A program made the translations under genes and the position numbers. A DNA stretch of 42,837 nucleotides, from the NCBI GenBank assembly GCA_900766825.1, contig CAAFWU010000066.1, forward strand, positions 1 to 42,837, given 5' to 3'. Positions 7,680 to 16,171 of this stretch are shown here, in pieces. Under the pieces are notes generated by a model. The model saw nothing but the letters and a program-made list of their open reading frames with translations. It searched no databases and was not told the origin of the DNA. Each line of letters opens with the position of its first letter. The stretch's first letter is position 1. Origin of the DNA: Bacteroidales bacterium. GTDB taxonomy: Bacteria; Bacteroidota; Bacteroidia; Bacteroidales; Marinilabiliaceae.

Positions 7680-10085
7680 ATGAAAAACATTAATCATTTT
7701 TTGTTGGCTCTTGCTGCAACACTGTCGGTCACAGCAAATGCTCAGACCGAAAGTGATGCAATGCAGCCAGAGGTTGTTGATCCTGTCGTGCAGGTCGAGA
7801 CTACCACAACCTCCAAGCCATATATGCATATCCTCTTGCCTGCTAACTCATTTGTGCCAGATGGCTTCGAGTTAGAGAAGTATGGTAATGCTGATTATGG
7901 TTTGCCATTTCAAGTATATCTGCAGCGTGAGTCTGTTGTAAGTTATGAAGGAGGAGATGCAGTAGATTTCTTCTGTTCTGTAGAAAACGTAGTAAACAAA
8001 GAGACTTCTGAGGTTGAAAATCTGAAGGTTACCTACCTTTTTGATGATCGTTATTATGCTCTCGAGGGCTCAAAGATTAAGGTCTCTCTTCCTAAAGTAT
8101 CCTATAAGGTAGACGAAGAAGTAAAAGACCTTGAGGATATCTCTTTTATATGGACTGTATCTGATCTTTTCGTCCTTGATCACGACGCCAAGTATTCAGA
8201 ACTTGCCGATAAACTTGCTAATGCAACCTCTGTTGTAGTAAAAGCTCCCTATTGTCTCACTATTGATGGTTCCGATATCTCTACAATAAACCAACTTATT
8301 GTGGAGGGTGGTGCCAATGAAGAAGAGTTGGCAGCTGGTGTAGTAATTAACGAAGGTGCAACTTTAAATATCACAGATACAGCATATTATCTCTGCAAAG
8401 AGACTTCTAACCGCCAGATGGGTTACCTTATTAACCGTGGTGCTTATACTGCTACTTCTTCTATTTTCACTAAGTATGTGCCTCAAGAAATTAATACATA
8501 CTATACTGGTGAGGATGAAGATTGGAAAGAGAGTGTATTCTATTTTCTAAGTTGTCCAGTAAAAGAAACTTCGTTGACATGGGTTCTTCTGAAGGATAAT
8601 GACTTGGGCTGGTGGAAAGAAAAAGAAGCAACTTATGAAAAAAATACTCCTTTGTGGTATTTTTCTATTCAGTCAGTATGGGAAAGTGATGAGACATACG
8701 ATAGTACATTCATAGATATACCATCTAAACCTGGTGTATACACCAATTTCAGGGGTAAAGGTTTGGGACAGTATCACCGCGGTGTGTGTTCTCAAGTAGA
8801 ACCAGCTGTTCTTCGATTTGCTGGTGATATTAATGATGAAAGTGAGTACGAATTACCTTTGTTTGTTGAGAGTTCCTATGTTATTAAAGGAAATACCTAT
8901 GAAAATACCTATGAAGATGCTTTCTTAGATAATTTCTATCAAGCTCCTTTGGATTTGAGAGATGTAGCAGTTAATGATCCTACTTTTGCTACTGTAAATA
9001 CTGTGCATATCCAAGGTATATATGGTTATAAGTCTGGTTTCGATTATAATATTAAGACTGGTTTAACTACCTTCGATGGTCCTATGTATTATGGCTATCT
9101 TGCTCCCCATATGTCTCATATGGCTTTTTATAGAGCAGAAAAAATATCAGAGGATCAGGTTGTTGTTGAACCAAAGAAAAGTGTAACAAGTTATAAAGAG
9201 GCAGACGAAAAATATTCAAATGCCAAGTTGTCTGAGTATCCATACGTAAGATTTTATGTTGATGATCCCGATAAACCTAAAATTTCTGGAAATAGAAATG
9301 TGTTCGTAGCTTACTTCTTGGATTATATGACCAATGGTGATGATTGTTATGCAAGTGTTGTAAATTCAGAAGCTGATGGTTATGATCCAATGTGGGGCTT
9401 GAATTTGAAGTGGGAGGTTCCTATTGAAATGGAGAATTCGGATGATGCTTTTGTTCCTTATCCTCCTTACGTAGGAGCAAAGTCAACTTTTTATCGAAAT
9501 CCTGCTGCTATCAAAGTTTTCTCAAAACCCACTGTTGATAGTTTGATATACTCTGATGTTAATGATGAGTTGTATGTCATAGCAATGAAAGATGCCAAGA
9601 GAGTTACTTTGGGTGTATTAGACTACGACTTGGATAATATTTGCGTTGAAGTAGCTGGCTTGAAAGTTAATAGTCCTGATACAACAGATATTCTTGAAAC
9701 AGAGATAGTTTTCGAAGCTAATGATTCTGTAATCAGTGATTATAACTTGTTTATGCATTGGAATCAGAAATATTATGCTCAACTCCTAAAGTATAAATTC
9801 AAACGTTTCACTTACCATAAACCTGAAATTCCTGATACTCCCGAACCTCCTTTGGGTGTTGATGATTTAAATCTATTTGATGCTACTGTTTCTGCAGGAA
9901 AAGGTTATGTCCTTGTTACTTCCTCAGTTCCGTCAACAATTTCTGTATTTGACTTGACTGGTAATGAAGTGTCTCCTTCTTTATTATGCTCAAATAGTGC
10001 TCAGATATCTCTTAAGTCAGGAGTTTATATTGTTAATATAAATTCTTCTGATCATATCATAACAAAGAAAGTACTGGTTAAGTAA
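7680..10085 (+). CDS. Large secreted protein with T9SS type A-like C-terminal domain
   Basis: An 801-residue exported protein of unknown function. The signal peptide is clear (MKNINHFLLALAATLSVTANA, cleavage before QT). The body is acidic, rich in Tyr, Asp and Val, and predicted mostly beta; I recognise no enzymatic motif. After a Pro-rich linker (PEIPDTPEPPLG) the last 72 residues form a T9SS-like sorting domain: GKGYVLV, then ISVFDLTGNEV, then LKSGVYIVNI, ending in ITKKVLVK. That predicts export by type IX secretion and surface attachment or release, matching porT nearby. Third codon positions are much more AT-rich than in the flanking genes, suggesting recent acquisition or different selection. 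A 65-residue gene starts one base after the stop, so the two are almost certainly co-transcribed. Confidence 0.8.
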   Translation: MKNINHFLLALAATLSVTANAQTESDAMQPEVVDPVVQVETTTTSKPYMHILLPANSFVPDGFELEKYGNADYGLPFQVYLQRESVVSYEGGDAVDFFCSVENVVNKETSEVENLKVTYLFDDRYYALEGSKIKVSLPKVSYKVDEEVKDLEDISFIWTVSDLFVLDHDAKYSELADKLANATSVVVKAPYCLTIDGSDISTINQLIVEGGANEEELAAGVVINEGATLNITDTAYYLCKETSNRQMGYLINRGAYTATSSIFTKYVPQEINTYYTGEDEDWKESVFYFLSCPVKETSLTWVLLKDNDLGWWKEKEATYEKNTPLWYFSIQSVWESDETYDSTFIDIPSKPGVYTNFRGKGLGQYHRGVCSQVEPAVLRFAGDINDESEYELPLFVESSYVIKGNTYENTYEDAFLDNFYQAPLDLRDVAVNDPTFATVNTVHIQGIYGYKSGFDYNIKTGLTTFDGPMYYGYLAPHMSHMAFYRAEKISEDQVVVEPKKSVTSYKEADEKYSNAKLSEYPYVRFYVDDPDKPKISGNRNVFVAYFLDYMTNGDDCYASVVNSEADGYDPMWGLNLKWEVPIEMENSDDAFVPYPPYVGAKSTFYRNPAAIKVFSKPTVDSLIYSDVNDELYVIAMKDAKRVTLGVLDYDLDNICVEVAGLKVNSPDTTDILETEIVFEANDSVISDYNLFMHWNQKYYAQLLKYKFKRFTYHKPEIPDTPEPPLGVDDLNLFDATVSAGKGYVLVTSSVPSTISVFDLTGNEVSPSLLCSNSAQISLKSGVYIVNINSSDHIITKKVLVK

Positions 10086-10086
10086 T

Positions 10087-10284
10087 ATGGAAAAGAGATT
10101 ATTTATATCGCCTGATTTCTTTGAGGAGTTATTAGATTCATCTGTGACTGCTTGTGTAATGTCTGGAGGTTCATCGTCTGGTGGTGTCCGTCCTGGCAGT
10201 GGTGGAGGAAAGCCTGGAAAATCAAGCACTACACCTTCCCCTACTTCTCTCGGTCTCGACGAAGACCCTTTCGCTGACGATTAG
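10087..10284 (+). CDS. Small Gly/Ser-rich protein with acidic tail, unknown function
   Basis: A 65-residue frame begins one base after the stop of the T9SS-cargo-like gene. It has three parts: an N-terminal segment with a possible helix (MEKRLFISPDFFEELLDSSV, then TACVM with one Cys), a Gly/Ser/Pro-rich spacer (about residues 26-56, SGGSSSGG, GSGGGKPGKSS), and an acidic end, LGLDEDPFADD. No signal peptide or membrane segment is seen. From memory, short Bacteroidales proteins with a similar layout (basic start, I-x-P, small residues, Gly/Ser spacer, acidic aromatic tail) are common but uncharacterised. A modified-peptide precursor is possible, yet no maturation enzyme lies nearby. Tight coupling and a terminator 117 bases downstream support a real gene. 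Confidence 0.6.
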   Translation: MEKRLFISPDFFEELLDSSVTACVMSGGSSSGGVRPGSGGGKPGKSSTTPSPTSLGLDEDPFADD

Positions 10285-10335
10285 TGACTGTACGCTGTTT
10301 GGGCTACATTGTATGTACGCCAAATCAATGCCCAT

Positions 10336-10349
10336 AAACAATATTGTTT
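10336..10349. repeat. Perfect 14-bp palindrome in intergenic region
   Basis: AAACAATATTGTTT reads identically on both strands. It can be extended with small bulges to CATAAA...TTTTTATG. It lies between the small-protein gene and the terminator at 10401. It could be a weak hairpin, a decay-blocking end, or a binding site. Confidence 0.4.
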
Positions 10350-10400
10350 TTATGAGCATAGTGCGAATCTTGCCCCAAACATAACATAAGATAAGAATCA

Positions 10401-10455
10401 CACATCCCCCCTTGCACAATAGTCTATTGTGCGAGAGGTGATGTGTTTTGTGTTT
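10401..10455 (+). terminator. Rho-independent terminator after the small-protein unit
   Basis: A long hairpin is visible. The core GCACAATAG (10414-10422) pairs perfectly with CTATTGTGC (10424-10432). Outer arms CACATC (10401-10406) and GATGTG (10440-10445) pair too, with two mismatches and one G-T pair between. A T-rich tract, TTTTGTGTTTT, follows. It closes the 7680-10284 unit. It also argues against the ATG at 10443 as the next gene's start, because that codon lies in the hairpin. Confidence 0.7.
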
Positions 10456-10463
10456 TACCAAAC

Positions 10464-11219
10464 ATGTTTTTCATCCTCTCACGCTTCTTCGCTTGGCTTG
10501 CTTCGCCTGTCTTTTGGATAGTCGTATTCTTAGGTATGGCACTGATTGTCAGACGTAAATGCATTGCAAAGACCATCCTTATATCTCTTGCGCTTGTCTT
10601 TACTTTTCTGCTTTCTGTGCCAAAAGTAAGTTCGTGGGCAACCAATCTTTGGGTGCCTGCTGACTCAAGTGTTATGTTCGTGGACACAACAAAGCACTAT
10701 GTTTATGCTCTTGTGCCTGGCGGTGTAACCAACTACGACGAGAAGTCTCATAGAATAGAGTATGGTGAGTGCTGCGAGAGACTTATGGAGGCCTATGTGC
10801 TGCTACGCCAAGGGGTGGTGGACAGCGTTATCATAACAGGTGATGGGGGACCCACACATGCCTATTCTGCTTTTATGGAGCACACTAAGCAGACATTCGA
10901 CATAGATGTTTCGCGCATTATTGTGGAACCTGCGGCTAAGAATACATACCAAAACTTTGAGTTCACAGTAAATCAAGTTGGACTAGAGAAACTGAATGGT
11001 AACACATTGGTTATCAACTCTGGAATGTATATGAGGCGTACCATGCTTTGTGCCGATTTGGTGGGGCTCGAGGCTGACTTCTATGTGGTGGATTTTGTGT
11101 ATCAGAATCGAGTACAAGGCTGGACCCATTGCATCCCCAGTCCCTATGAATTGGACACTTGGTTGCGACTCTGGCACGAGATTATTGGCTATCTCTCTTA
11201 TTGGTGCGTTTATTCGTAA
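10464..11219 (+). CDS. YdcF/SanA-like DUF218 membrane protein
   Basis: A 251-residue protein with two N-terminal membrane segments (FFILSRFFAWLASPVFWIVV and a second around residues 34-50), followed by a DUF218 domain. Domain landmarks are YALVPGGV, a conserved acidic region with ERLMEAYVLLRQGVVDSVII, TGDGG, and EPAAKNTYQNF. DUF218 members such as SanA, ElyC and YdcF are inner-membrane proteins linked to cell-envelope integrity; the chemistry is not settled. I chose the ATG at 10464 because the earlier in-frame ATG at 10443 falls in the preceding terminator. The gene seems monocistronic: the next gene has its own promoter at 11303. Function beyond the family is not inferable here. Confidence 0.8.
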   Translation: MFFILSRFFAWLASPVFWIVVFLGMALIVRRKCIAKTILISLALVFTFLLSVPKVSSWATNLWVPADSSVMFVDTTKHYVYALVPGGVTNYDEKSHRIEYGECCERLMEAYVLLRQGVVDSVIITGDGGPTHAYSAFMEHTKQTFDIDVSRIIVEPAAKNTYQNFEFTVNQVGLEKLNGNTLVINSGMYMRRTMLCADLVGLEADFYVVDFVYQNRVQGWTHCIPSPYELDTWLRLWHEIIGYLSYWCVYS

Positions 11220-11275
11220 GTGTGTTGACATTATTCTACTCTTTTTGCCCGTTTTGTTGCAATATTAAACCCTTC

Positions 11276-11310
11276 TTTCGGTTAGTTCTGTTCTAAAACT
11301 CTTAACTTTG
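11276..11310 (+). promoter_or_regulatory. Promoter of the M13 peptidase gene
   Basis: TAACTTTG at 11303-11310 is an exact -7 match to TAnnTTTG. TTTCG at 11276-11280 is a plausible -33 element 22 bases upstream. The leader to the ATG at 11414 is about 95 bases. Confidence 0.55.
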
Positions 11311-11413
11311 TCTTATTACTCTGCTTTTATTTAACCAAAGGCAGAGATCCATTCCAAACAGAATGATCATAAACCAAAATATAATTTCAGAATCAGATAA
11401 TAAATCTAATAGT

Positions 11414-13453
11414 ATGAATACCAAGCACATCCTCATTTTGAGTGCTGCTGCCACAGCAGCATGTGGATGCGGTAATGTGGAGCAGCAGGCCGATGGTCTG
11501 GCTCATTTTACTGCCGAGGAACAAGACTCTACCGTTGCACTGAACGATGATTTCTATCAGCACGTCAACGGTGGTTGGATCAAGAATCACCCTGTGCCAA
11601 GCGACCGCGCTCGTTATGGCACCTTCGACATCCTCTACGAAGAGAGTATCGACAAGCTCCACACCATTGTTGAGGAGGCTAAGGGTGCCAGCGCCGCCCG
11701 TGGAACAGAGGCTCAGAAGATTGGCGATCTCTTCAAGCAGGCTATGGACACCGCAACTCGCGATGCTCAGGGTCTCAAACCCATTGAGCAGTACGTTCAA
11801 ATGGCTCAGAATGCCAAGTTTGCCGACCGCGAGGCTTTTGCCAAGACCATTGGCACAATGCATATCCTTATCGGTTCGCCACTCTTCAGCTTTGGTCGTA
11901 CGCCCGACTACGACGATAGCTCAATGAACATCTCCGAGCTCTGGCAGAGTGGGCTTGGTCTTCCCGATCGCGACTATTATTTTGACGAGAGCGAGCATGG
12001 TCAGGGCATCATAGCAGCCTACAAGACAATGGTTACCAAGATGTTGTCTCTTGTAGACTCAACCAATGCCGAGGCTCGTGCCCAGCAGATCTTCGATTTC
12101 GAGAAGAGCTTGGCTGAGGTCATGAATAAGAAGGAAGAGAACCGCAACCCCGTGGCCATCTACAACCGTTCGGACCTCGAGAACCTTAAGAAGCAGATAC
12201 CCGACTTCGATTGGGATACCTACTTTGCTACCGTGGGTGCTGAGGTTAAGGATATCAACATTGGTCAACCCAAATATTTCAATGCTGTTTTTGGCATTGT
12301 GGCCAAGGCTGACCCCGCTGTTGTGTCAGACTATTTGGTTTTCAAGACCATAAGCGGCAGTGCAAACTACCTGACTTCCGACCTCTATGCCATTGCTTTC
12401 GACTTCTACGGTCGTCAGCTCAGTGGCACCGAGGAGCCCCGTCCTCTTTGGAAGCGCAGCCTCAGTGCTGTTGAGGCTTGCATGGGTGAGGCTCTGGGTC
12501 ATCTCTTCGTTCAGAAGTACTTCCCCGAGAGTGCTAAAAAACGTATGGTGGACCTCATTGAGCAGTTGCGCATATCCTTTGGTCAGCGCATCGACAACCT
12601 GACTTGGATGAGCGACAGCACCAAGGCTCAGGCTAAGGATAAGTTGGCTGCTATCAGCGTAAAGGTTGGTTACCCCGACAAGTTCAAGGATTACTCAGCC
12701 CTCGATATCGACCCCGAGAAGAGCTACATCGAGAACCTCTTCGCAGTATCCATCTTCGAGAACAAGGAGGAGATGGCTAAGATTAATAAGCCTGTGGACA
12801 AGAACGAGTGGTATATGACCCCTCAGACTGTCAACGCATACTATAACCCCATGGGCAACGAGATTGTCTTCCCCGCCGCCATTCTTCAGCCTCCTTTCTT
12901 CTATGCCAACGGCGACGACGCTGTTAACTACGGTGCCATTGGCGTGGTCATTGGTCACGAGATGACTCACGGCTTCGACGACTCGGGCTGCAACTTCGAC
13001 AAAGATGGCAACCTGAAAAACTGGTGGACAGAGGACGACCGTGCTAACTTTAGCGCTTGCACCAAGAAGATGGAGGATTACTTCTCTGGCCTCACCGTAA
13101 TCGACTCGCTCAAGGGCAATGGCAAACTCACTCTGGGTGAGAATATTGCCGACCTTGGTGGTCTGAACATTGCTCATCAGGCTTTCCGCAACACCCTCGA
13201 GGGTAAAGAGGAGCCTGCCCTCATCGACGGTCAGACAGCAGAGCAGCGTTTCTGCCTTGCATACTGCCGCATCTGGGCTGCCGACATCCGTCCCGAGGCA
13301 GTATATCAGCAGGTTAGCACCGATCCTCACTCGCTGGGTCGCCTCCGCGTAAATGGTCAGATGCCTCTGGTGGATTTCTTCTACAAAGCTTTCGATATCA
13401 AGGAGGGCAATGGCATGTATTTGCCCGAGGCTGATCGCATTGTAATTTGGTAG
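11414..13453 (+). CDS. pepO: M13 family zinc metallopeptidase (PepO/neprilysin-like lipoprotein)
   Basis: A 679-residue neprilysin-family endopeptidase. The zinc motif is HEMTH (His515, Glu516, His519), with the third ligand in ENIAD (Glu576, Asp580). NAYYNPMGNEIVFPAAILQPPFF is the substrate-binding NAYY/F region, and the C-terminus DRIVIW matches the family's terminal tryptophan. The frame continues 17 codons upstream, but the ATG at 11414 gives a proper leader (MNTKHILILSAAATAACGCG) whose TAAC looks like a lipobox. A periplasmic or outer-membrane lipoprotein is therefore likely. The early segment YQHVNGGWIKNHPVPSDRARYG is typical of M13. It has its own promoter and is followed by a strong terminator, so it is probably a single-gene unit. 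Likely role: oligopeptide degradation. Confidence 0.93.
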   Translation: MNTKHILILSAAATAACGCGNVEQQADGLAHFTAEEQDSTVALNDDFYQHVNGGWIKNHPVPSDRARYGTFDILYEESIDKLHTIVEEAKGASAARGTEAQKIGDLFKQAMDTATRDAQGLKPIEQYVQMAQNAKFADREAFAKTIGTMHILIGSPLFSFGRTPDYDDSSMNISELWQSGLGLPDRDYYFDESEHGQGIIAAYKTMVTKMLSLVDSTNAEARAQQIFDFEKSLAEVMNKKEENRNPVAIYNRSDLENLKKQIPDFDWDTYFATVGAEVKDINIGQPKYFNAVFGIVAKADPAVVSDYLVFKTISGSANYLTSDLYAIAFDFYGRQLSGTEEPRPLWKRSLSAVEACMGEALGHLFVQKYFPESAKKRMVDLIEQLRISFGQRIDNLTWMSDSTKAQAKDKLAAISVKVGYPDKFKDYSALDIDPEKSYIENLFAVSIFENKEEMAKINKPVDKNEWYMTPQTVNAYYNPMGNEIVFPAAILQPPFFYANGDDAVNYGAIGVVIGHEMTHGFDDSGCNFDKDGNLKNWWTEDDRANFSACTKKMEDYFSGLTVIDSLKGNGKLTLGENIADLGGLNIAHQAFRNTLEGKEEPALIDGQTAEQRFCLAYCRIWAADIRPEAVYQQVSTDPHSLGRLRVNGQMPLVDFFYKAFDIKEGNGMYLPEADRIVIW

Positions 13454-13519
13454 TCCTTGCAACGATAGGTTGCGTGCAGTAAGATTTCTGCCGCAATTGC
13501 AGGATAGACTATAGATTTT

Positions 13520-13584
13520 GAGGCTGGGAACAGCAGCGTGGTGCACATTATGGCATCTGCTGTTGCTCCCAGCCTCCTTTTTTT
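13520..13584 (+). terminator. Strong rho-independent terminator after the M13 peptidase gene
   Basis: GAGGCTGGGA (13520-13529) pairs with TCCCAGCCTC (13567-13576). The inner arms CAGCAG (13531-13536) and CTGCTG (13557-13562) extend the stem. A run of seven T (13578-13584) follows. Confidence 0.88.
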
Positions 13585-13616
13585 GATTGTTTTTGTTTTG
13601 TTATGTACTATCTTTG
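13582..13616 (+). promoter_or_regulatory. Promoter of the Ppx/GppA gene
   Basis: TATCTTTG (13609-13616) is an exact -7 match. TTTG at 13582-13585 gives a start-to-start distance of 27 bases, close to the expected -33/-7 spacing. It overlaps the T tract of the preceding terminator and sets the gene start downstream, at 13658. Confidence 0.65.
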
Positions 13617-13657
13617 CGTTAACTGACGTTTTCTTAGCAAAGCCAATATTTTGTTCC

Positions 13658-14584
13658 ATGGACCATATCCACTATGCAGCCATCGACATAGGATCCAATG
13701 CAGTGCGTTTGCTCATCAAGCGGTTGGATGATCCAAAAAAAGGACGTTTCAGCAAAGACGTCCTACTGCGTGTCCCCCTGCGCCTCGGACAAGAGGTTTT
13801 TACGGAGGGTAGTGTCTCGGAACAGAAGTTGCACGACCTAACGGAGGTTATGAAGGCCTTCGCCCTTGTTATGGGCGTCTATCAGGTCTCGCCCAGCAAC
13901 CGCAGGATATGTGCCACGGCATCGCTTCGTGAGGCTGCCAATGCCGACGCAGTTGTGCGGCACGTAAAGGAGGTTACGGGGCTCGATATTGAGGTTATTT
14001 CGGGTCATGAGGAGGCCTCTATTGTCTGTAGTCTCCATGCCCCAGGCGACGAACGTTCGTTGGTCTACGTGGACGTAGGTGGCGGCAGCACCGAGATAAG
14101 CCTTATGAGTGGAGGCAGGACCATTGGTCGACGTTCGTTTCCCATTGGCACCATACGCATACTCAACAACGTGGCTATTGCCAATTGGCATATCCTGCTC
14201 ACCGACTTCCTCCGCGAGATGGCTGCCGACTTTCTGGGGTGCCCTGTGGCGCAGGCGCGTATGCCCGAGGCCGTTATGGTGGGTGCAGGTGGCAACATAA
14301 ACAAACTCTTTGCTTTGGCTCAAGAGCGCGATGCCGATGAACACTCAATGACCGTGGGCACCCTCCAGTCGCTCTACGACACCTTGGCACCCTTGAGTGT
14401 GGAGCAGCGCATGGTTAAGTACAAACTCAAGGCCGACCGAGCAGATGTTATTGTGCCTGCGGCCGACATATTCCTCACCATTGCTCGGGCTTTGGATATT
14501 GGCGAGGTCGAGATTCCATCCGATGGTTTGGCCGATGGCATTATTGCCGACATATGGGCCAAGCAACACCAGAGGGCAACGTAG
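13658..14584 (+). CDS. Ppx/GppA family phosphatase
   Basis: A 308-residue member of the exopolyphosphatase/pppGpp phosphatase family, cytoplasmic, of the short type made only of the two-lobed ASKHA core. Family motifs are clear: phosphate-1 loop AAIDIGSNAVRLLI near the start and phosphate-2 loop YVDVGGGSTEISLMSGG mid-protein, then AVMVGAGGNINKLFALA and an end motif, RADVIVPAADIFL. The frame runs 40 codons further upstream, but that part covers the terminator and promoter, so the ATG at 13658 (MDHIHYAAIDIGS) is the start. It would hydrolyse polyphosphate or pppGpp, linking to stringent response and phosphate storage; which one cannot be told from sequence. It heads a plus-strand run continuing through yicC, gmk and nadD. 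Confidence 0.88.
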   Translation: MDHIHYAAIDIGSNAVRLLIKRLDDPKKGRFSKDVLLRVPLRLGQEVFTEGSVSEQKLHDLTEVMKAFALVMGVYQVSPSNRRICATASLREAANADAVVRHVKEVTGLDIEVISGHEEASIVCSLHAPGDERSLVYVDVGGGSTEISLMSGGRTIGRRSFPIGTIRILNNVAIANWHILLTDFLREMAADFLGCPVAQARMPEAVMVGAGGNINKLFALAQERDADEHSMTVGTLQSLYDTLAPLSVEQRMVKYKLKADRADVIVPAADIFLTIARALDIGEVEIPSDGLADGIIADIWAKQHQRAT

Positions 14585-14639
14585 TTCTAAAGTTCCCCAA
14601 TAGACAACACTTTTCACAACATACCTGATAAGTCCCGAA

Positions 14640-15515
14640 ATGATTTTATCTATGACAGGCTATGGCAAGGCCGTCAAAGAATTGCCAAACAAAAAGATAT
14701 CGGTTGAGATAAGGTCTCTCAATAGCAAACAGCTCGATTTGGCCATGCGCCTCCCTTCGTTCTATCGCGAGAAGGAACTGGAGGTGCGCTCCTACTTGGC
14801 TCAGCGCATAGGACGCGGCAAAGTAGATTTTGCCATGTTCTGCGAGACCCAGCAGGCCGAACGTGTTGCCCGCATCGACGAGAACGCTGTAAAACAATAC
14901 TATCAGCAGCTTATCTCCATTTCCAATGGTTTGGGCATGGAGGGCGTTACCGACTATATGCGCATCATCATGACCATGCCCGATGTTGTGAAAGTGGAGC
15001 AGCCTGAACTCGACGAGACTGAGTGGAGTGAGGTAATGAAGTGCATAGAGGAGGCCGTGGACAACTTCATCAAGTTCCGTGAGCAAGAAGGCTTGGCACT
15101 CGAGAAAGACCTCCGCACCCGCGTGGGACTCATAGAGAAGTACTCCCTCGAGGTGCCCAAGTACGAAACCGAGCGTGTGAACAAAATTAGGCAGCGCATT
15201 CAGTCTAACCTCGACGAGATAATTGCCAAGGACAAGGTGGATCAGAACCGTCTGGAGCAGGAGCTCATCTATTACATTGAGAAGCTCGACATCAACGAGG
15301 AGAAGGTCCGTTTGGCCAACCACATAAAATATTTCCTCGAGACCATGGAGGGCGAGCCCAACCCAGGCAAGAAGCTTGGTTTCATAACCCAGGAGATGGG
15401 GCGCGAAATCAACACCTTGGGTTCCAAAGCCAATCAGGCCGAGATGCAACGCCTCGTGGTCATGATGAAGGACGAACTCGAGAAGATTAAGGAGCAGATC
15501 CTCAACTGCCTATAG
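14640..15515 (+). CDS. yicC: YicC family endoribonuclease-like protein
   Basis: A 291-residue YicC-family protein. The start MILSMTGYGKAVKEL is diagnostic (family: M-S-M-T-G-[FY]-G), followed by VEIRSLNSKQLDLAMRLPS. The C-terminal DUF1732 part contains LEQELIYYIEKLDINEEKVRL and PGKKLGFITQEMGREINTLGSKAN, with GSKAN as a family hallmark. E. coli YicC has been described as an RNase; the Bacteroidales role is inferred. yicC directly before gmk is a widespread arrangement and holds here, with 65 bases between them. Confidence 0.93.
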   Translation: MILSMTGYGKAVKELPNKKISVEIRSLNSKQLDLAMRLPSFYREKELEVRSYLAQRIGRGKVDFAMFCETQQAERVARIDENAVKQYYQQLISISNGLGMEGVTDYMRIIMTMPDVVKVEQPELDETEWSEVMKCIEEAVDNFIKFREQEGLALEKDLRTRVGLIEKYSLEVPKYETERVNKIRQRIQSNLDEIIAKDKVDQNRLEQELIYYIEKLDINEEKVRLANHIKYFLETMEGEPNPGKKLGFITQEMGREINTLGSKANQAEMQRLVVMMKDELEKIKEQILNCL

Positions 15516-15580
15516 TCCAAAGCATTTCAGATATTTCCCTATCTGAGCCAAAGATTAACCTAAACCAAACAAGCAAGCCC

Positions 15581-16171
15581 ATGCAAGCAAACAATGCCCC
15601 TCAGCCCACAGGCAAGGTGCTGATATTTTCCGCCCCATCGGGTTCGGGCAAGAGCACCATTGTGAACCATCTGCTCACTCTGGGTCTTGGTCTCGAGTTT
15701 TCTGTGTCGGCCACCAGTCGTGCCCCTCGCGGACAAGAGCAGAACGGTGTGGAGTACTATTTTCTAACCACCGAGGAGTTCGAGCACCGCATTGCCGCTG
15801 GCGAGTTTGTGGAGCACGAAGAGGTCTACGCTGGTTGTTACTATGGCACCCTCCGCAGCGAGGTTGAGCGCATATGGGCCAAGGGCAACACCATTGTGTT
15901 CGATGTGGACGTTAAAGGTGGTCTCAACCTAAAGAAAATCTTTGGTTCTCAGGCTCTCACCATATTCATTCAGCCCCCATCGGTAGAGGAGCTCCGTCGC
16001 CGACTCGAAGGCCGTGGCACCGACTCGCCCGAAAAGATTGAACAGCGCCTTGCCAAGGCACAGACCGAACTGGCCTTTGCCCCCCAATTCGACACCGTGG
16101 TGGTCAACGACGACCTCGCCACAGCCTTTGCCGATGCCGAGGCTTGCGTGCGTAAGTTCATTGGCAAATGA
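15581..16171 (+). CDS. gmk: Guanylate kinase
   Basis: Converts GMP plus ATP to GDP, in the cytoplasm. The 196-residue length is usual. The P-loop is at residues 18-25 (APSGSGKS), followed by SATSRAPRGQEQNGVEYYFL (GMP-binding region with the SxTSRxPRxxE pattern), FVEHEEVYAGCYYGT, and DVDVKGGLNLK, where Bacteroidetes kinases carry the conserved DxDxxG segment. The lid region follows (RRRLEGRGTDSPEKIEQRL). The start ATG is preceded by an A/C-rich leader without a Shine-Dalgarno. The gene overlaps nadD by four bases (ATGA at 16168-16171), so both are translationally coupled. Confidence 0.96.
   Translation: MQANNAPQPTGKVLIFSAPSGSGKSTIVNHLLTLGLGLEFSVSATSRAPRGQEQNGVEYYFLTTEEFEHRIAAGEFVEHEEVYAGCYYGTLRSEVERIWAKGNTIVFDVDVKGGLNLKKIFGSQALTIFIQPPSVEELRRRLEGRGTDSPEKIEQRLAKAQTELAFAPQFDTVVVNDDLATAFADAEACVRKFIGK

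Noticed and set aside
12695..13546. 283-residue minus-strand open frame
   Set aside because: Antisense to the M13 peptidase catalytic domain and running through its terminator; shadow frame.
13538..13657. N-terminal membrane segment on the Ppx/GppA protein
   Set aside because: The extension is the translated terminator and promoter; the family starts at 13658.
14646..15449. 267-residue minus-strand open frame opposite yicC
   Set aside because: Antisense to a strongly conserved gene; composition is that of a complementary-strand shadow.
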